The translations under genes and the position numbers were made by a program. Under the pieces are notes generated by a model. The model did no database searches. It was not told the origin of the DNA and saw only the letters and a list, made by a program, of their open reading frames with translations. Shown piece by piece: positions 44,140-57,429 of a stretch of DNA of 64,000 bases. Each line of letters starts with the position of its first letter. The stretch's first letter is position 1. Source of the stretch: Branchiostoma floridae (lineage: Eukaryota > Chordata > Leptocardii > Amphioxiformes > Branchiostomatidae); assembly GCF_000003815.2 (NCBI RefSeq), contig NC_049981.1:31647811-31711810 (forward strand), read 5' to 3'.

Positions 44140-45720
44140 TCCAGGAGCATGTACATATTATACATGTAGGGATATCCCCAGGAACTTTTGGTATGTTGGC
44201 GCTAAAAGTGCCCTTGCCCGAGCCAGAATTTTGTTTGAAGGCGCGAGACGAGTGCTACAGGCACGAGCTTTGTAACTATTAAGTCTTTCTCATTGGGAAA
44301 AGACTTAATAATGGTAAATCTGTCATTGTAAGCCTAGGAAAGAATATTTTCATCAAATGTTGTGTCATGAAGTTAAAATTTTTGGGACGGACTGAGTGAA
44401 ATTTCTCTCGATCTTGACAATCAGATTCCCATCCTGGGACAGAAGGACGGGTCCTGGAGAGAGACCTGGCGCCTACACAGTTCCACTCCAAGTCTGTACC
44501 AGGGCGTGGGTGGGTCAGTAATCCCCTGCTTCCACATGCTGATGCAAGTGTAAAATGAGACTTTGGAGACTTACATTTTTGATGTACAATGTACTTTACT
44601 TTCATTGTTGTTAGAAGTGAAGCTTAAGTTCATCTGTTTAGGGATGGTACATGTAGGTTGTGATTATCTTTCTTTTTGGTAGGTAGGGATTATCTGTTTT
44701 TTTAATTTTTTTTCAAACTTTAGCTACAACTCTAGTGATACAATAGAAGCAGCTTAATTGCACGGCCTATTTGACAGTGAATTTCATGCAATTATCTGGC
44801 TGGTGCAATAATATGAAGTTATCTAGCTGGACTGCAGGTTTGGGATTAACAGAAGTGTGTGAATAGATAATCCATTGTGCAATTAACTGGCTTCTACTGT
44901 ACAACACAGTCCAAAAATTAAAATTGAAAATAATGAAATGACACTTAAATTCCAATTCTTGTGTAGGGGAAATTATAATTCCACTTAAATCTAGAATAAT
45001 TTATCATCACCTTTATTCATCCTTTACTTACTTACAGCATCTGCAAAGTACAATGTTTATTAACCAATGCATTTTGTCCTACATTGCTCATCTGCCTACT
45101 TAACTATGTATTCCCCAACCTAAAGTGGACAACTCCAAGTCATTAGCTGTCAGGGACACTGTGATTAACTGCATGATGACAGACTCTGGATCTAGTCCCT
45201 GTAGCGTTTCCAATACTCCATGATAAATTAACCGTACCAGAGAGCACATGTTCACACCCGAGGCAAACGGATGATGAATGAACTGTGCGCAGAGGTGCAC
45301 CACTGACAGACTGTAGAAGAAGGGAAACCTTCCATGGCTCACTGGGGAGCAACTGGGTTGATGGTGAATAAATTAAGTGAATCGTGTTCCTTTAATGAAA
45401 CTTAATCTACCGCGTCTTCGATGCTGTATAATCTTGATTGCATGGATCATATCCACTGTTGACTTTAAATTTGATGGGAAACTAAGCAAAGCTTGTGCAC
45501 TAGTTGTACATTGTCATGTTTCATATATTTGATGGATAAAATTATGGATAAGCCAAGAATAATAAAACGTCTTGTGTCTGGCCATACATTTGTAACAGAA
45601 AGCCTTACCGGCCAGTAACTGAGTAACTATACCTTGTTTAACTGGCGCTTGACCACGACAAACTTTAGATCAAAAGTGACACATTGTCAAAGGAAGTAAA
45701 GAAGTCATCAGTCTTCTCAC
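44140..45720. other. Gene-free stretch
   Basis: No exon or named repeat recognised. The minus frame at 44,279-44,605 has no domain and no splice context. Confidence 0.3.
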
Positions 45721-45729
45721 AATCAGTCC

Positions 45730-47200
45730 AAGATTTGTGAACAAGGCTACCTCCTTTGAGCCCTTCCTCTGGAGAGTCATTAGACTCAGAAGTCAGAAGC
45801 TGTACACATGACTTATTCCTTACTCCTTCATCATTATCTACAGGTAAAATCTGTGAGGTATACAGGAAAATTAAATTGCTGACTAGGCATCCTATTACAG
45901 TAAATATAATTAACTTACTTTTTCAAGCAAAATACTAGATAAATGTAGCTCATTGACAAGAAATCAGGGTGACCCTTCGTCATTTCTTGTTCTCAAACTG
46001 GAGAGATAACAATCTTAATTGCTACTTCTTTAAACCCGCATGACATGACTGCTCTCTGTCAAAAGGATCAAAGACGTCTCATCTCTCTTCGTACATGTAA
46101 GAGATATGATCAAGGCTTTTCTGCCTTTTCTCTGAAGAATACAGGAAACTTTGATTGCTCACTGGGCAACCTATAACAGTGAATGCAGTCTAAGACATAA
46201 ACTAAAATAGAAGATTCTCAAACAAAATACTATAGTATAGCTCAAGAAATGCAATCCCTATTTCTTGTATATGCTGGGCAGATTGCAATCTTAATTGCTA
46301 CTTCTTAAACAGCACTTGACACGGCCATGCTCTGTCAAAATGATCAAAGACGTCATCATCATCGTTCTTCTTACATGTAAGACTAATGATCAAGGCTAGC
46401 TGCCTTTCCTCTGGAGCATCATTAGACTCAGAAGCGGTACACATGCAACATGTTAGCTTAATTCCCCACTCCAAAATCTATATGTACAGTCTGTGAAGTA
46501 TACAGGAAACTTTGGTCGATCACTGGGCAAACTGTTACAGTGCATGTAGACGTAAACGAGAATAGAAGATTCTCGAACAAAATACTATAGCCCAAGAAAT
46601 CCAGCCCCTATGTCTTGTATATGCTGGGCAGATAGCAATCTAAATTGCTACTTCTTAAAAAGCACTTGACATGGCCACACTGTCAAAAGGATGAAAGAAG
46701 TCTTATCGCTCTTCTTACATGTAAGAATAATGATCAAGGCTAGCTGCCTTTCCTCTAGAGAATCATTAAACTCAGAAGCAGTACACAGTGTAACATGTAC
46801 ATGTTGGATAGATTCCCTACTCCCAGATCTAAAGGTACATATATACAGGAAACTTAAAATGCTCACTAGCCCACTAGTACTTATTGCAGTAAGCATAATT
46901 ATATAAATGAACTAGTTTTTCAAGTGAAATACTAGTTAATTGTAGTCCCCTCAAAATCTGGGCAGTCCTTCATCATTTCTTGACTTAAAAATGGACAGAT
47001 AATGATCTTAATTGCTACTTCTTTAACGCCACTTGCCATGGCTATACACTGTCAAAAAGAGCAAAAGGACCCATCACTCTTCTTACACTGAAGACTTGTG
47101 ATCAAGGCTAAGCGCTGCCCCTGAAGAGTAATTAGACTCAGAAGCGGTATACAGTACAACATGTAAGCTTGATTCCCCACTCCCAGAGCTACAATACATG
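45730..47200 (+). repeat. Tandem satellite, ~330 bp unit
   Basis: GATCAAGGCTAGCTGCCTTTC, CATTAGACTCAGAAG and ATTGCTACTTCTT recur near 45,745, 46,110, 46,390, 46,730 and 47,100. Confidence 0.85.
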
Positions 47201-47760
47201 AACAAGCTAAACTCTACAAGGACGCCACCAGCCACTTTGTTCTTGTCTCGGGTCATTTTCTCAAGGAATCCGGAAACGTCTCGAGACTACCAAGGTTGAA
47301 GATGAGCCTATGAATATGGTAATGACTTTGGTGTAAAATTCTGGAACTCCAGAAGGCAGGAAGAATGGGTATCTTCATGTAAATGTAATATTATGGTATT
47401 TGCAAATAAAACATTTATTAATTAATCTTTTTCTTGTACTAGAAATTTAGTTATCTCATGTATTGAAAATGTAAATTTCTTTATAAATTTACTAAAAATT
47501 GCAAAACATCATGAAGGAAACAGATTTCAGAATAGTTCTTTCTGGTACATGTATAACATAATTATAGAGCTATACTTACCACAAAAAGTTGAAGTTTTAA
47601 AGTTGAAAACTTTTAAGTATCTGAATTGAAATTTTTTAGTATCTACCCAAATTCAGAGTTACCAGAGTCAACCTCAAGCCACTACAACATTTACATTGTA
47701 TAATATCTGCCTTGTTACAATATACTAGTAGCTGACTTCTTCTGCCAGATTATATAACGC

Positions 47761-47966
47761 TAGTTCACCTTTATCCATAGGGTAACCTTTATCCGTTCTT
47801 TTTAAGAACAATATTTTAGGGATATCGAGTCGACAGATAATGGTTTCAAACTGCAATATTTCGAAAATAGTACAATTTGAAACTACCGTCCATTGACTTG
47901 ATATCCCTGGATACCATGTTTAGCAACACAACGGATATAGGTTACCCTGCGGATAAAGGTGAACTA
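47761..47966. mobile_element. Full TAGTTCACCTTTATCC MITE
   Basis: Both ends intact: TAGTTCACCTTTATCC and GGATAAAGGTGAACTA. Inner ACTTGATATCCCTGGATA arm as at 36,151. Confidence 0.9.
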
Positions 47967-48409
47967 ACATTACATGTACATAGTATACTTTGAAATACAG
48001 AGTGTTTGAGACATCTATCCTGCAGCACCCCCGGGTATGCACTGTTACACATGTTGTACATTCTGTAGGTAACGTTACTATGCAGAAGTGCTTTATACGG
48101 GCTAATGTTGCATTGCAGACCTCTTTAGATGGCATTTTGTGTCCGACAGACATTACAGCTAGCAGACAGTATAAGAGGACATATATTTGCATGCTCATCC
48201 CATCCCACTACCCTAGCTAGCTAGTTAATCCATTACCATCCTTCCTAGTTCCACTGGACGGAACTGAGAGCCCTGACCCCGCGTGACCCTACGGATGATT
48301 TACAGGGCTATTCTGGTCATCAGCCACAAGGTTACGACCATCATTAACGTCATGGCGACAGTCTCCGTGGAGACAGCTTAGCACACCATGTCAGACATGG
48401 GCCGGCTGG

Positions 48410-48612
48410 GGGCAGTGTTACCAGGGTTCCTGGTCTGTTGTCGGGGGTTACTGTTGTCGTGGTAACTGTTGTTGGGGGGTACTGTAACCAGGGTTACTGT
48501 TACTAGAGTTACTGTTACTAGGGTAATACTGTTACTGTTTCCAGGGTTATTGTTACCAGGGTTACTACTGACAGGTTTACTGTAACCTGGGTTACTGTTA
48601 CCAAGGAAACCA
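48410..48612. repeat. Minisatellite (GGTTACTGTTACCAG)
   Basis: More than ten 12-17-bp units with variable spacing. Confidence 0.9.
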
Positions 48613-49202
48613 TATACTTGTGTTTTTATGCTTCCCCCAGTTGCCTCTGTCAGGAAGGTCACGTTTACAGCGTGGTTGGTTGTGACTTGTTGGTGGGTGT
48701 GTTTATTTATGTGATTGTGGACAGCATAACTCGAGAGGTTGCGGTTGGATCTGTATGATATTTGTTATGTGGGTAGGCTTTGGCAAAAAGAAGAACAGTC
48801 ACTGTGATGGTCGATTGTAGGAACCTGTCAGCCTTCTTTGGTACAGCAGGAGAACTTCCAATTTTTATATCTTATGATCCACAGTTAACTTTGTGTTATT
48901 GCTGTATGTTATATGAAATGTTAGATGATAGAAAATCTATGACATTGATTCTTTTCCTAGAATCAATTCTTTCTTATGCGGGCTGGTATTGGCCTCAGGA
49001 CAAAGCAATTAGCTTTTGAAAAATATGTGGTTGTTGGCCATTGGGTTCAGAATCTATGGTTACAGGAAAAAAATCTTTAAAATTTATTTCGTATTTCAAG
49101 ACAACTTATACTAAAAACGACACCAAAACTTGAGACACATGCACAGTACAGGAAGGTATCAAGAATTCTATCCCAAAAAATTGGTAAGAATTGTTCACCA
49201 AA

Positions 49203-49349
49203 TACTGTAAAGGTAGAAACTTTTGCAGTGGTTTAATGTCCGCGGTTTTTGCAGTGGCCGCTTCATCGCGAACTTAAAAACACCACGAAATGTCCTTTTT
49301 CCTACTTCCAAGAAATTGAATCCCTACGAACTTAAATGAATTTACAGTA
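49203..49349. mobile_element. TTCGCGGTGG-family MITE, copy 3, deleted
   Basis: Ends TACTGTAAAGG and ATTTACAGTA; about 60 bp shorter than the copy at 51,337. Confidence 0.85.
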
Positions 49350-50299
49350 CTACCACTTATGACATCCCCAGGGCTTGATTCAGTGCCACACAGAAGCACA
49401 TTGCCTGTAACTGTACACAGCCGGGCTCTCATGTGGATAACCACAGTGTACTGCCTAGTTCGCACCACAGCCATTTGTATAACGACCCTTTCCACACGCA
49501 AAACTCACTTATCCCCGCACGGAGACGTATGGAGGTAACATTAGTACCTACCTGGCCGTGGCACACTCAGGGTAATGTTCCTGTAATGTTAGCACTTAAC
49601 GGTGACGAATCACTGGTCCGAACACCTACATTACTCCTGGCCATCTAGACTTGGCACTGTAGCGTACTAGTCTTTTTTCTTTCTAACCTGAATCCGGGAA
49701 CTAATGCCTGAGATTCCCCTTCCAAAGCTCAGTACAATAGTCGAAACACTGGAGAAACATACCCAGCAGAAGAGGAGATATCTCCTGTGTGTATCTTCCC
49801 TTTTTTCCTTATTCAGAGGGTTCCTAAATTCTGTGGGTGGAGCAATTGGTCATGGATATTAGCTATGTTTATGTGTATCCTTCAGTCATACATTGGAATC
49901 ACAATAGAAAAGTGTCCCAGTATGTGTCTACTGTATGACTGAGTTTTGCGAGGGTCCCTTATACAAAGTTACTAAAAATTCAACCAAATTTATGTTAGTC
50001 ATCTCTCTTTTGTGAACTGTTTAGATTCTTGGCACCAGATCAAAGCATGTATCTCTGACAATCTCTATATGTATTCATTAAGAAGTATAACAATTAACTG
50101 TTAATTGCTGCAAAAAAAAGTAAATATCTCTCTCTTGAGAATGTTCAAACTTGGCATAGTGCATAGTACACCAATTCTTGTTACCTGTCCCAATTGTGAT
50201 ATACAATGTGCTGAGTTACATTTATGATAACTTCCCCCAAACTCATCTTGCTTACAGGTTACACACACACACAGTTATAGCTCTCTAACAAGCAAATGC

Positions 50300-50420
50300 A
50301 AGTTTGCAGCAGGGAGAAAATGGATCGAACATGGTAATTTCAAACCCGTGCCAAACCTGTGCTGCAAGCTCACAAACCCAACGCCGCTAACCACTACACC
50401 AAAAGGGTCAGACCCATTAG
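50300..50420 (-). repeat. SINE head fragment
   Basis: GGTGTAGTGGTTAGCGGCGT on the minus strand is a good A-box region; the body is missing. Confidence 0.5.
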
Positions 50421-51336
50421 CATGGTCAGTTTTGGGGCGCTTGAACCCCGCTGTAACAGAAGTTTAGGCTTGACTGACTACAAATTAAAAGTACCTAAGC
50501 CCTGCTGTCAGACAGACAACCTTTATGACAGATCTAATGGTCCCCAGACCATTTTACTGACATTTCTGTATAGAAAATCATTGCAGCTCCATCAGACCGT
50601 GCTGACTTCATCTGCTTTATAAAGGAGCCCAGGGCAGAGCTGATTGCCTGCCTGACCCTATATAATGTACATGTGCATTATAATTGCTACGTAAATTAGT
50701 AGAAACCTGAACTATTCTAATTCAACTAACTACATGTACATTGCCGTTCCACTTGATGCTGCAACTGTGAATGCCAAGTGTCAAAATTTGATACATGTAG
50801 CTACATGTAGCTCTGCAAGATTCATCATTGAACAATATATTACCTTATATTGCATAATCTATTCCAATTGTAAGATCCAACCTAAACACAAATATTGTTT
50901 AGGTTATACACATCTTATGCCATATGTATATATAAAAGTTCTTTTTTAACATACTTAGAATATTGTGATTGATTTGATTGGATAATTATCCTATCCTTGT
51001 TAAATTCCATTTGTATTGTCACTGTTTTTATCACTAAGTCTAGCCCTTTGTAATAGCCACACTCCCCACCGGCTAGTTGGGCAGCCCGGCCTGGCCTTGC
51101 CTGCTAAACAGCAAAACCAATAAATAGATAAATAAATTGTTTGGGTTGCTCAACGTTCGTTCAGCACTCATCACCTAGTGGCAACTTAAGGGAGCTTCAC
51201 AGAGTTTTATTCATAATGATTCTTGCATTTATACACTCTTAAATTCCTACTGTCGACATGTCTCTACCTATAAACACTGAACTTGGCCATTAACACCCAG
51301 CCGAGACTGGCACTCCAGACAGAATGTGTAATGCTA

Positions 51337-51548
51337 TACTGTAAATGCATTTAAGTTCGCTGGGATTTAATTTCGCAGTAGCGAGAAAAGGGACATTTCG
51401 CGGTGGTTTTACGTTCGCGGTACCACCATACACTGTAGTCTCTTATAGCCATGGAAAAATATTCGCGGTGATTTTAAGTTTGCAGTGAAGTGGCCACCGC
51501 GAAAACTGCAAACATTTATCCACCGCGAAAGTTTCTGCACTTACAGTA
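51337..51548. mobile_element. TTCGCGGTGG-family MITE, copy 4, intact
   Basis: 212 bp with ends TACTGTAA and TTACAGTA. The reference copy; a long near-palindrome. Confidence 0.9.
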
Positions 51549-52150
51549 GTTGGCTATAAAAGAAACCAGACAGTGTGAACTATAAACATTTATGGCACTG
51601 ACATCTATCAATAGATGGCCATTAGACGGCCATTTGAACTTGGCCTTCCAACAGAATAACTGTGGCTGTAAACGGAAAGGCAATCTTTGTATAGATGGAT
51701 GCAAACCTGGAACCGTTCAAGTTCAAGGCATTGGCACCTCCCTATAAAACATAAGTGATGTCTGTGACATGTCCGTACTGTAGGAAACAAAGAAGTTGCC
51801 TGATCATGACTGCCTGGCCATCATGTATTTTAAGTTAAAACTGTGGGGCCAACAGACAACTATATATTTTACAATGTACAATGTACATGATTATACATAG
51901 ACAGTCAAGTTACATTGTACTTCATCATAGCATAGGACCAAGCCATCATGAAGTAGTGATTCTGATATTAAACCCCATACAGACCCTCTGACCCCCCTGC
52001 ACATCATCATTGACCCATCCCCTCCCACCAACAACACAGCTGTCAGGTTTGTGTCAACACCAGTGTTAGGAGCTGGATGGGGTTACAAAGGGACTGATCT
52101 CACAGGAGATACCCTGATGATATACCCCCAGGACTTCTGCAAAGTACTAT

Positions 52151-52151
<1 letters not shown>

Positions 52152-52202
<51 letters not shown>

Positions 52203-52204
52203 TG

Positions 52205-52238
<34 letters not shown>

Positions 52239-52256
52239 TGTATGTATGTATGTATG

Positions 52257-52317
<61 letters not shown>
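52152..52317. repeat. Compound microsatellite (TG)n-(TATG)n-(TA)n
   Basis: Three motifs in series, ending two bases before the inverted repeat at 52,320. All frames across it are artefacts. Confidence 0.98.
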
Positions 52318-52319
<2 letters not shown>

Positions 52320-54860
52320 CGCCCATTCCTCATTAACTGGGAAAATTGGAGGTAGAAAATTGTAAAAAATAAAGTTGTCCAAAACGCTTACCTGCTGGTA
52401 TGAACTTGTTACCACTTATATCGACTATCTTTTGCTATTTTTGTCTGGTGCTAACACGCTTAATTTTGGAGATATTTGATTTTTAGTAGGCCATGTCATC
52501 TTTCCTACAATTTCGTAATAAAGAGCATATTACTACACAGAGAAATGTTCCAGCAAGTAATAGTGGATTAACAACAGCCAAATTAGCGAATTTTCCAACC
52601 CAAAACCTTCAAATTACACGCCAATGAGAAATATTTAACCGCCGTGTCATTTGTTTCGGAATAATCATCGAAATCACTAGCTATTAAGTTTGCTACATTT
52701 GTATAAAAGTAAATAAATGATATATTTTTTTTCTGATATGAAGACAAACCGTTTAATACTTCTTAATTTTCACCCTGTAGGATGGGATAAGAGCGATAGA
52801 ATATATTTATGAAAATGGTTGGAAGCAGGCGATATCTATTCTACAGGTAAATGCCAATGAACTGTGGTAACGTAAATTACAGAATCTCTAACATTTGGAG
52901 GAAAGCCGAATAGTGTACATACTGGCTCTATTTGAACTGATCAGGTCATGTTCGTCTATAATGCTGGACCTCTTATCTTCATGTTGCTAACTCAGAGTAG
53001 CAAAAAAGTGTATCTTTGTTATCCGGAATACCCGTATAATCTTGTTCGTCCTGTACCCACCCGGACTCTGCGGAAAGACACCCAAGATATGCAAGGTCTC
53101 TATCTTGGCGGGGTCTATTTAAATACATGTTAAGTAACAAAGGATTCACGCAATCACACGCTCTAGGTCAGAACCGCTTCGTCCTCGCGTCCTTTAATCA
53201 AGTCTTTGGGAATAGCAGGACATGATGCGATGGCAACATGCACCAGATGGACTGGGCCTTTCTAGCACAAGCTTTCGATATTGGAAAGACAACAAACTAA
53301 ACACCAGTTATCGCAGGGGTTTATTTTGGTTCAGTCCAACCCAATATACATTTATTCAACTTGGTACTATACATTCCGTGTAATGTTGATTATTGAAGCT
53401 TCAGATATCAATATAAACACCCGCATCTTTCCAAGTTGGTGCATGTCAGGTTTATCATTTGAACATCGTTCCTGTAACAGTGGGGTTCTAGCGCTGCCAA
53501 ACTGACCACGCCAACAGCTCTTGAGCTTTTGGTGTTGTGGTTAGCACGTTGGATTTGTGATCCGGCTGCTCGAGTTCGGCGCAGGTTCGAATCCCGGGAG
53601 TCGGGATGTTGTTTATTTCTGTTCTTACTCGCCCCTCTGAATTTCTACAATGGTTCCCACGCCGGCCCTGTGAGTAACAGGCTAGTATGTGCGTCGATCT
53701 CGGAGATTCGAGGACGAATCTTGAAAAGAAAAGGGGGAGTAGTGTAACAGTGGTGTTCAAGGACTGCTAAACCGAAGACGCCTAATGGCTTAAGCCTTTT
53801 GGCCGAACGGTTTGCACGTTCGATTTGTGATCCGGCTGCCCGGGTTCGGCGCAGGTTCGAATCCCGGGAGTCGGGGTGTTGTTTCATTCTGTTCTTACTC
53901 GCCCCTCGTATTTCTACATTCCTATGAGAAATGAAAAGTCCCAGCATCGTAAAATTCACTGAAACAGGAACATATAAACAGACTGCATTGTGACTCTATG
54001 GCAAGCCAAGCCCACCACAGTAACATTACAGCAGATAATACGTCTTTGGTTGATGTGCTCTTGCTGAACATCCGATGACATGTTGAAGAAAAAAAATGGT
54101 AACGTAAATTATATGGTAACGTAAATTATTTTTATGCTTTTAATGATAAATAAAATTTTAACAAACAGCTCTGGAAAGATTAACTCTGCAGGCAATTACT
54201 TATCTGGGAGCATTCTTTCCTATGAGTACAAAAGTAATGATCTTTCTATAATTCTAAGGGACTTATTATGGTAACGTAAATTATATCAAAAAAGTGACAA
54301 ACGGCCTGAGATTGGCGGTTATAGTCATGTTTCCAACATTCGTGTTTTATGTGTTCTGTCATTTGTTTGTTACGCAACACCACTGTTTAGCAGATAAAAC
54401 AGTGAAAAAATTATCGAAAAATGTCTTTTCGTAAGCGAATTACACCCAACAGAAGTTCGGTAACGTAAATTATACAAAAGTTGGCGACAAGAATAAAACG
54501 GCATCTGACGTAAAAAGGTCGTCTGCTGGACAAGTTCATCAACACGTGACAAGCCGGCCTAAGTGGTTGATGTAAATTATGACTGAAAATTTAAAGAACT
54601 AACGTCTTTTCATTATCAGAATGCCACGATATTCACCTTTATAGCATTTCCGACACGTGTTTTTAGCGTGTTTCTAAGCAAAACCTTACCCGGGACGACC
54701 AAATGGCAACTAACAATGGTGGGAAAACATTGCTTAGCATATTACTATCATGTACTTGTAACGGAAAAGGGCAAAATACGTAGTCATTGTGTCTTTAAAG
54801 AAAACTGTGGCCCGCTGCTTATGTGCGACAGCAATTTGCCCCTTTAACGAGGAATGGGCG
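52320..54860. mobile_element. Candidate 2.5-kb element with CGCCCATTCCTC ends
   Basis: The left end CGCCCATTCCTCATTAA and the right end, read on the other strand, CGCCCATTCCTCGTTAA differ by one base. The interior holds five exact copies of GGTAACGTAAATTA. No transposase recognised; two SINE copies are nested at 53,500-53,920. Confidence 0.6.
53515..53920 (+). repeat. Two tRNA-headed SINE copies in tandem
   Basis: GTTAGCACGTTGGATTTGTG and GCGCAGGTTCGAATCCCGGG at 53,540-53,600; near-identical blocks with GGTTTGCACGTTCG at 53,805-53,870. Confidence 0.75.
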
Positions 54861-54899
54861 GTATATGTGTGTGTGTGTGTACTGTGACTGTTGTTAAGT

Positions 54900-55741
54900 A
54901 CCTTGTAACACATGTACACCATCTGTATATGTATTGTTCAACTTCAAGCTACATATAACTGATCTCACTGGAGATACCATGATGACATACTGTCAAGCAT
55001 TAATTCATCTAAGAGTACAAAAGAGTACTAAATGTACCTCTGTGCAATAACTTTGTACATGTACATGCAACACACCATCTCCATATTGTTAACACCATAA
55101 TTACTAGTATCTATATTGTTTAAACAACTGTTCTACATGTTACTAGAGATATTCTACAATATGTATCATACGCTATACACTTTCAGTAGATAACTTACAC
55201 TTGCACCATAGCACAGTGACATCCCATTTGAATCATCACGTTAGCCCTGGCATGGACTAAAAATTATCAAAGGACAGAAGATGACATCTTGTTTGTAAAA
55301 ATTATCTCCTTGATATGTTAAAACTACAGAGTTCCTGTTGCTATGGAATTGCACTATTTCTGTCTTGGCCGTGTCATCTTGTTCAGTTGACCATGACATT
55401 GAAGGTACCGACAGCGCCACAGAAATGCTGACATCATCTATTTCAAGGCTTTATAGCCTTGTGCTTATCGTGGCTTTCATCATTTTGCCCCACCATCAAA
55501 TTTTCATGGTACAAATGTACAAGTATGGCTTCTACTATCTGTACATCATCGGGTCACTTCAGCACATATGTCGGGCCGCAGAATGTAATGTATTTTGTAG
55601 AGGACTCCTATAAGAAATGGCAAATACAGAGCATTCACTGTGATGAAAGAGTTAAGATACGATTTTTAATGCAGAGCTTCTTTCATTCTTCACAAGACAC
55701 AATTCATGCCTCTGTAAGACTATTGTTTTATCAATAAAGTG

Positions 55742-55787
<46 letters not shown>

Positions 55788-56040
55788 GATATATTGACAT
55801 GTGGCCAGGCCCTCAGATCTATAAGTAATGATCCTGATCTGAATTTTGGCCTAAAAGCAAAGTCTGTCTTCATGCTGCTAAAAGTTCACTGGAAAGTGTC
55901 CAAGAAGCATGGAAATAAATCAATATATATTGATGAAGGTCAGACATCCAGGTAATAGGATATGCCAAAAAAGCAGTTACTCAAGCAACTGGATATGATT
56001 TTGGAATGTTATAAGATGAATGTAGACTATAACAAAGAAC
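54900..56040. other. Gene-free stretch with (GATT)n at 55,743-55,786
   Basis: No exon recognised. The minus and plus frames near 55,338-55,737 lack domains and splice context. Confidence 0.35.
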
Positions 56041-56041
56041 T

Positions 56042-56182
56042 GGTTTCAAACCACAATGCTCTAAAATTAATATTGCAATTTGAAACCACTATCCATCGAC
56101 TTGATATCCCCAAGCCCTTAATACCCTGTTTTGAAATAAAAATACAATGGATATAGGGTACCCAGCAGATAAAGGTGAACTA
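56042..56182. mobile_element. Partial TAGTTCACCTTTATCC MITE
   Basis: GGTTTCAAACCxCAAT and GACTTGATATCCC inner arms and the right end GATAAAGGTGAACTA are present; the left end is lost. Confidence 0.8.
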
Positions 56183-56689
56183 GTGTAACATGTCTACTAA
56201 CAAAACAAGCAAATCTTTCAGCACATCCATAGTCTATCTCGAGTTTCTAAAGATGTGAACCCCAAAAATGAACTTGATGATGCCTACATTGCGTATGCCA
56301 CTGGCCAGACCAGCTATGACATATGAATCAAATGATATATGGAGTGTCAGAAATGATTTATGCTGTCTGCACTGGTATGGGTCTATTCTAAAGCAGGGAC
56401 TCCGGGAGCAGACAGTTGCATTTCACAAAGACAATCCCAAATGACACAGATTTTCTATAATCAGAGACTCTCATATACCAGAAGTCAAATAAAAGAAGTT
56501 CATTACTCACGGGGCCATGACAATATAACTTCTTGTTTCTTGGACTGTAAGAACTACTAGTACTGTGACTACATGTGTCTGTCTCTCTTCCACTCTCATC
56601 TCAGGGCGTTGTAAATTTGTTAAAGGTTTCATCAGCCTGAGGTTAGTAAGTGACTATATAGATAACAAAATAACAAAAAAAATTGAATG

Positions 56690-56790
56690 TTTCTGTGCAC
56701 AACCAAGTACTTTATTCAAGATTGACATTTCAGTGACCGTCTGTCACCTTAAGCTTCCTCAGGGCAATTCTACAACTGTAACACTAACAG
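56690..56790. mobile_element. Half of an ACCGTCTGTCACCTT-type MITE
   Basis: Matches the left arm and centre of 26,152-26,371 (CCGTCTGTxACCTT, CTTCxTCAGGGCAATTCT). Confidence 0.6.
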
Positions 56791-56877
56791 TGACTACACT
56801 AGAATGCAAGAACGCATGTTTTTTCCTCTCAGCTAGTGCTGTATCCATATTTTCCTCCTCCTTACTATTTTCATTAA

Positions 56878-57275
56878 ACATCAGAGGGACAAGAAACTAA
56901 ATTGGTAGTATGCCATTGGATGAGATGTCAGAACTCAAAGAAATAAATGGATATTGGATCGGATGTATGGCTGGCTACTCAGAGGACAGACATTGAGCGG
57001 TTGGTTCTGCATGCAGGATGCCAGAAAAATTTTCCTACTCCTTACAAGTTACATTTTTTTTAACATTGCAGGAACAAGAAACTAGATTGGTACGGCCATT
57101 GCATGAGATGTCAGAGCTCACTGATATTGGATGTAAGAATAGCTACTCAGAGGACCGACGTTTGAGTGGGTGGTTCTGCAAGCCAGAAACATTTTCCTAC
57201 TCCTTACATTTTTTTAAACATCGCAGGAACAAGAAACTAAATTGGTACGGCCATTGCATGAGATGTCAGGGCTCA
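56878..57275 (+). repeat. ~165-bp tandem repeat with a possible LINE-derived frame
   Basis: Three units share ACAAGAAACTAxATTGGTA and TTTTCCTACTCCTTACA. One frame reads NKKLNWYGHCMR, similar to the RLRWxGHxxRM box near the end of many non-LTR retrotransposon proteins. Confidence 0.6.
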
Positions 57276-57429
57276 CCAGGGCTCTAACCAGCGTCTAACA
57301 ACCTCCGGTTTAATTTGGGAATCCCGGTTTAATTTGGGACAACCTCCCGTATTTCAGCAACCTTTAACCCCAAAGGCTTAATATCGCATATGTTAGGTAA
57401 AAATGAGGTTAAGAATACGTAGCAACCAT

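Noticed and set aside
47920-48198. Minus-strand frame starting with a signal-peptide-like MSMQIYVLLYCLLAVMS
   Set aside because: It runs into a MITE, and no donor with the one-base phase needed by the Ig1 exon was found; possible but unsupported as the RTK first exon.
52051-52415. 104- and 110-codon frames
   Set aside because: Encoded by the compound microsatellite.
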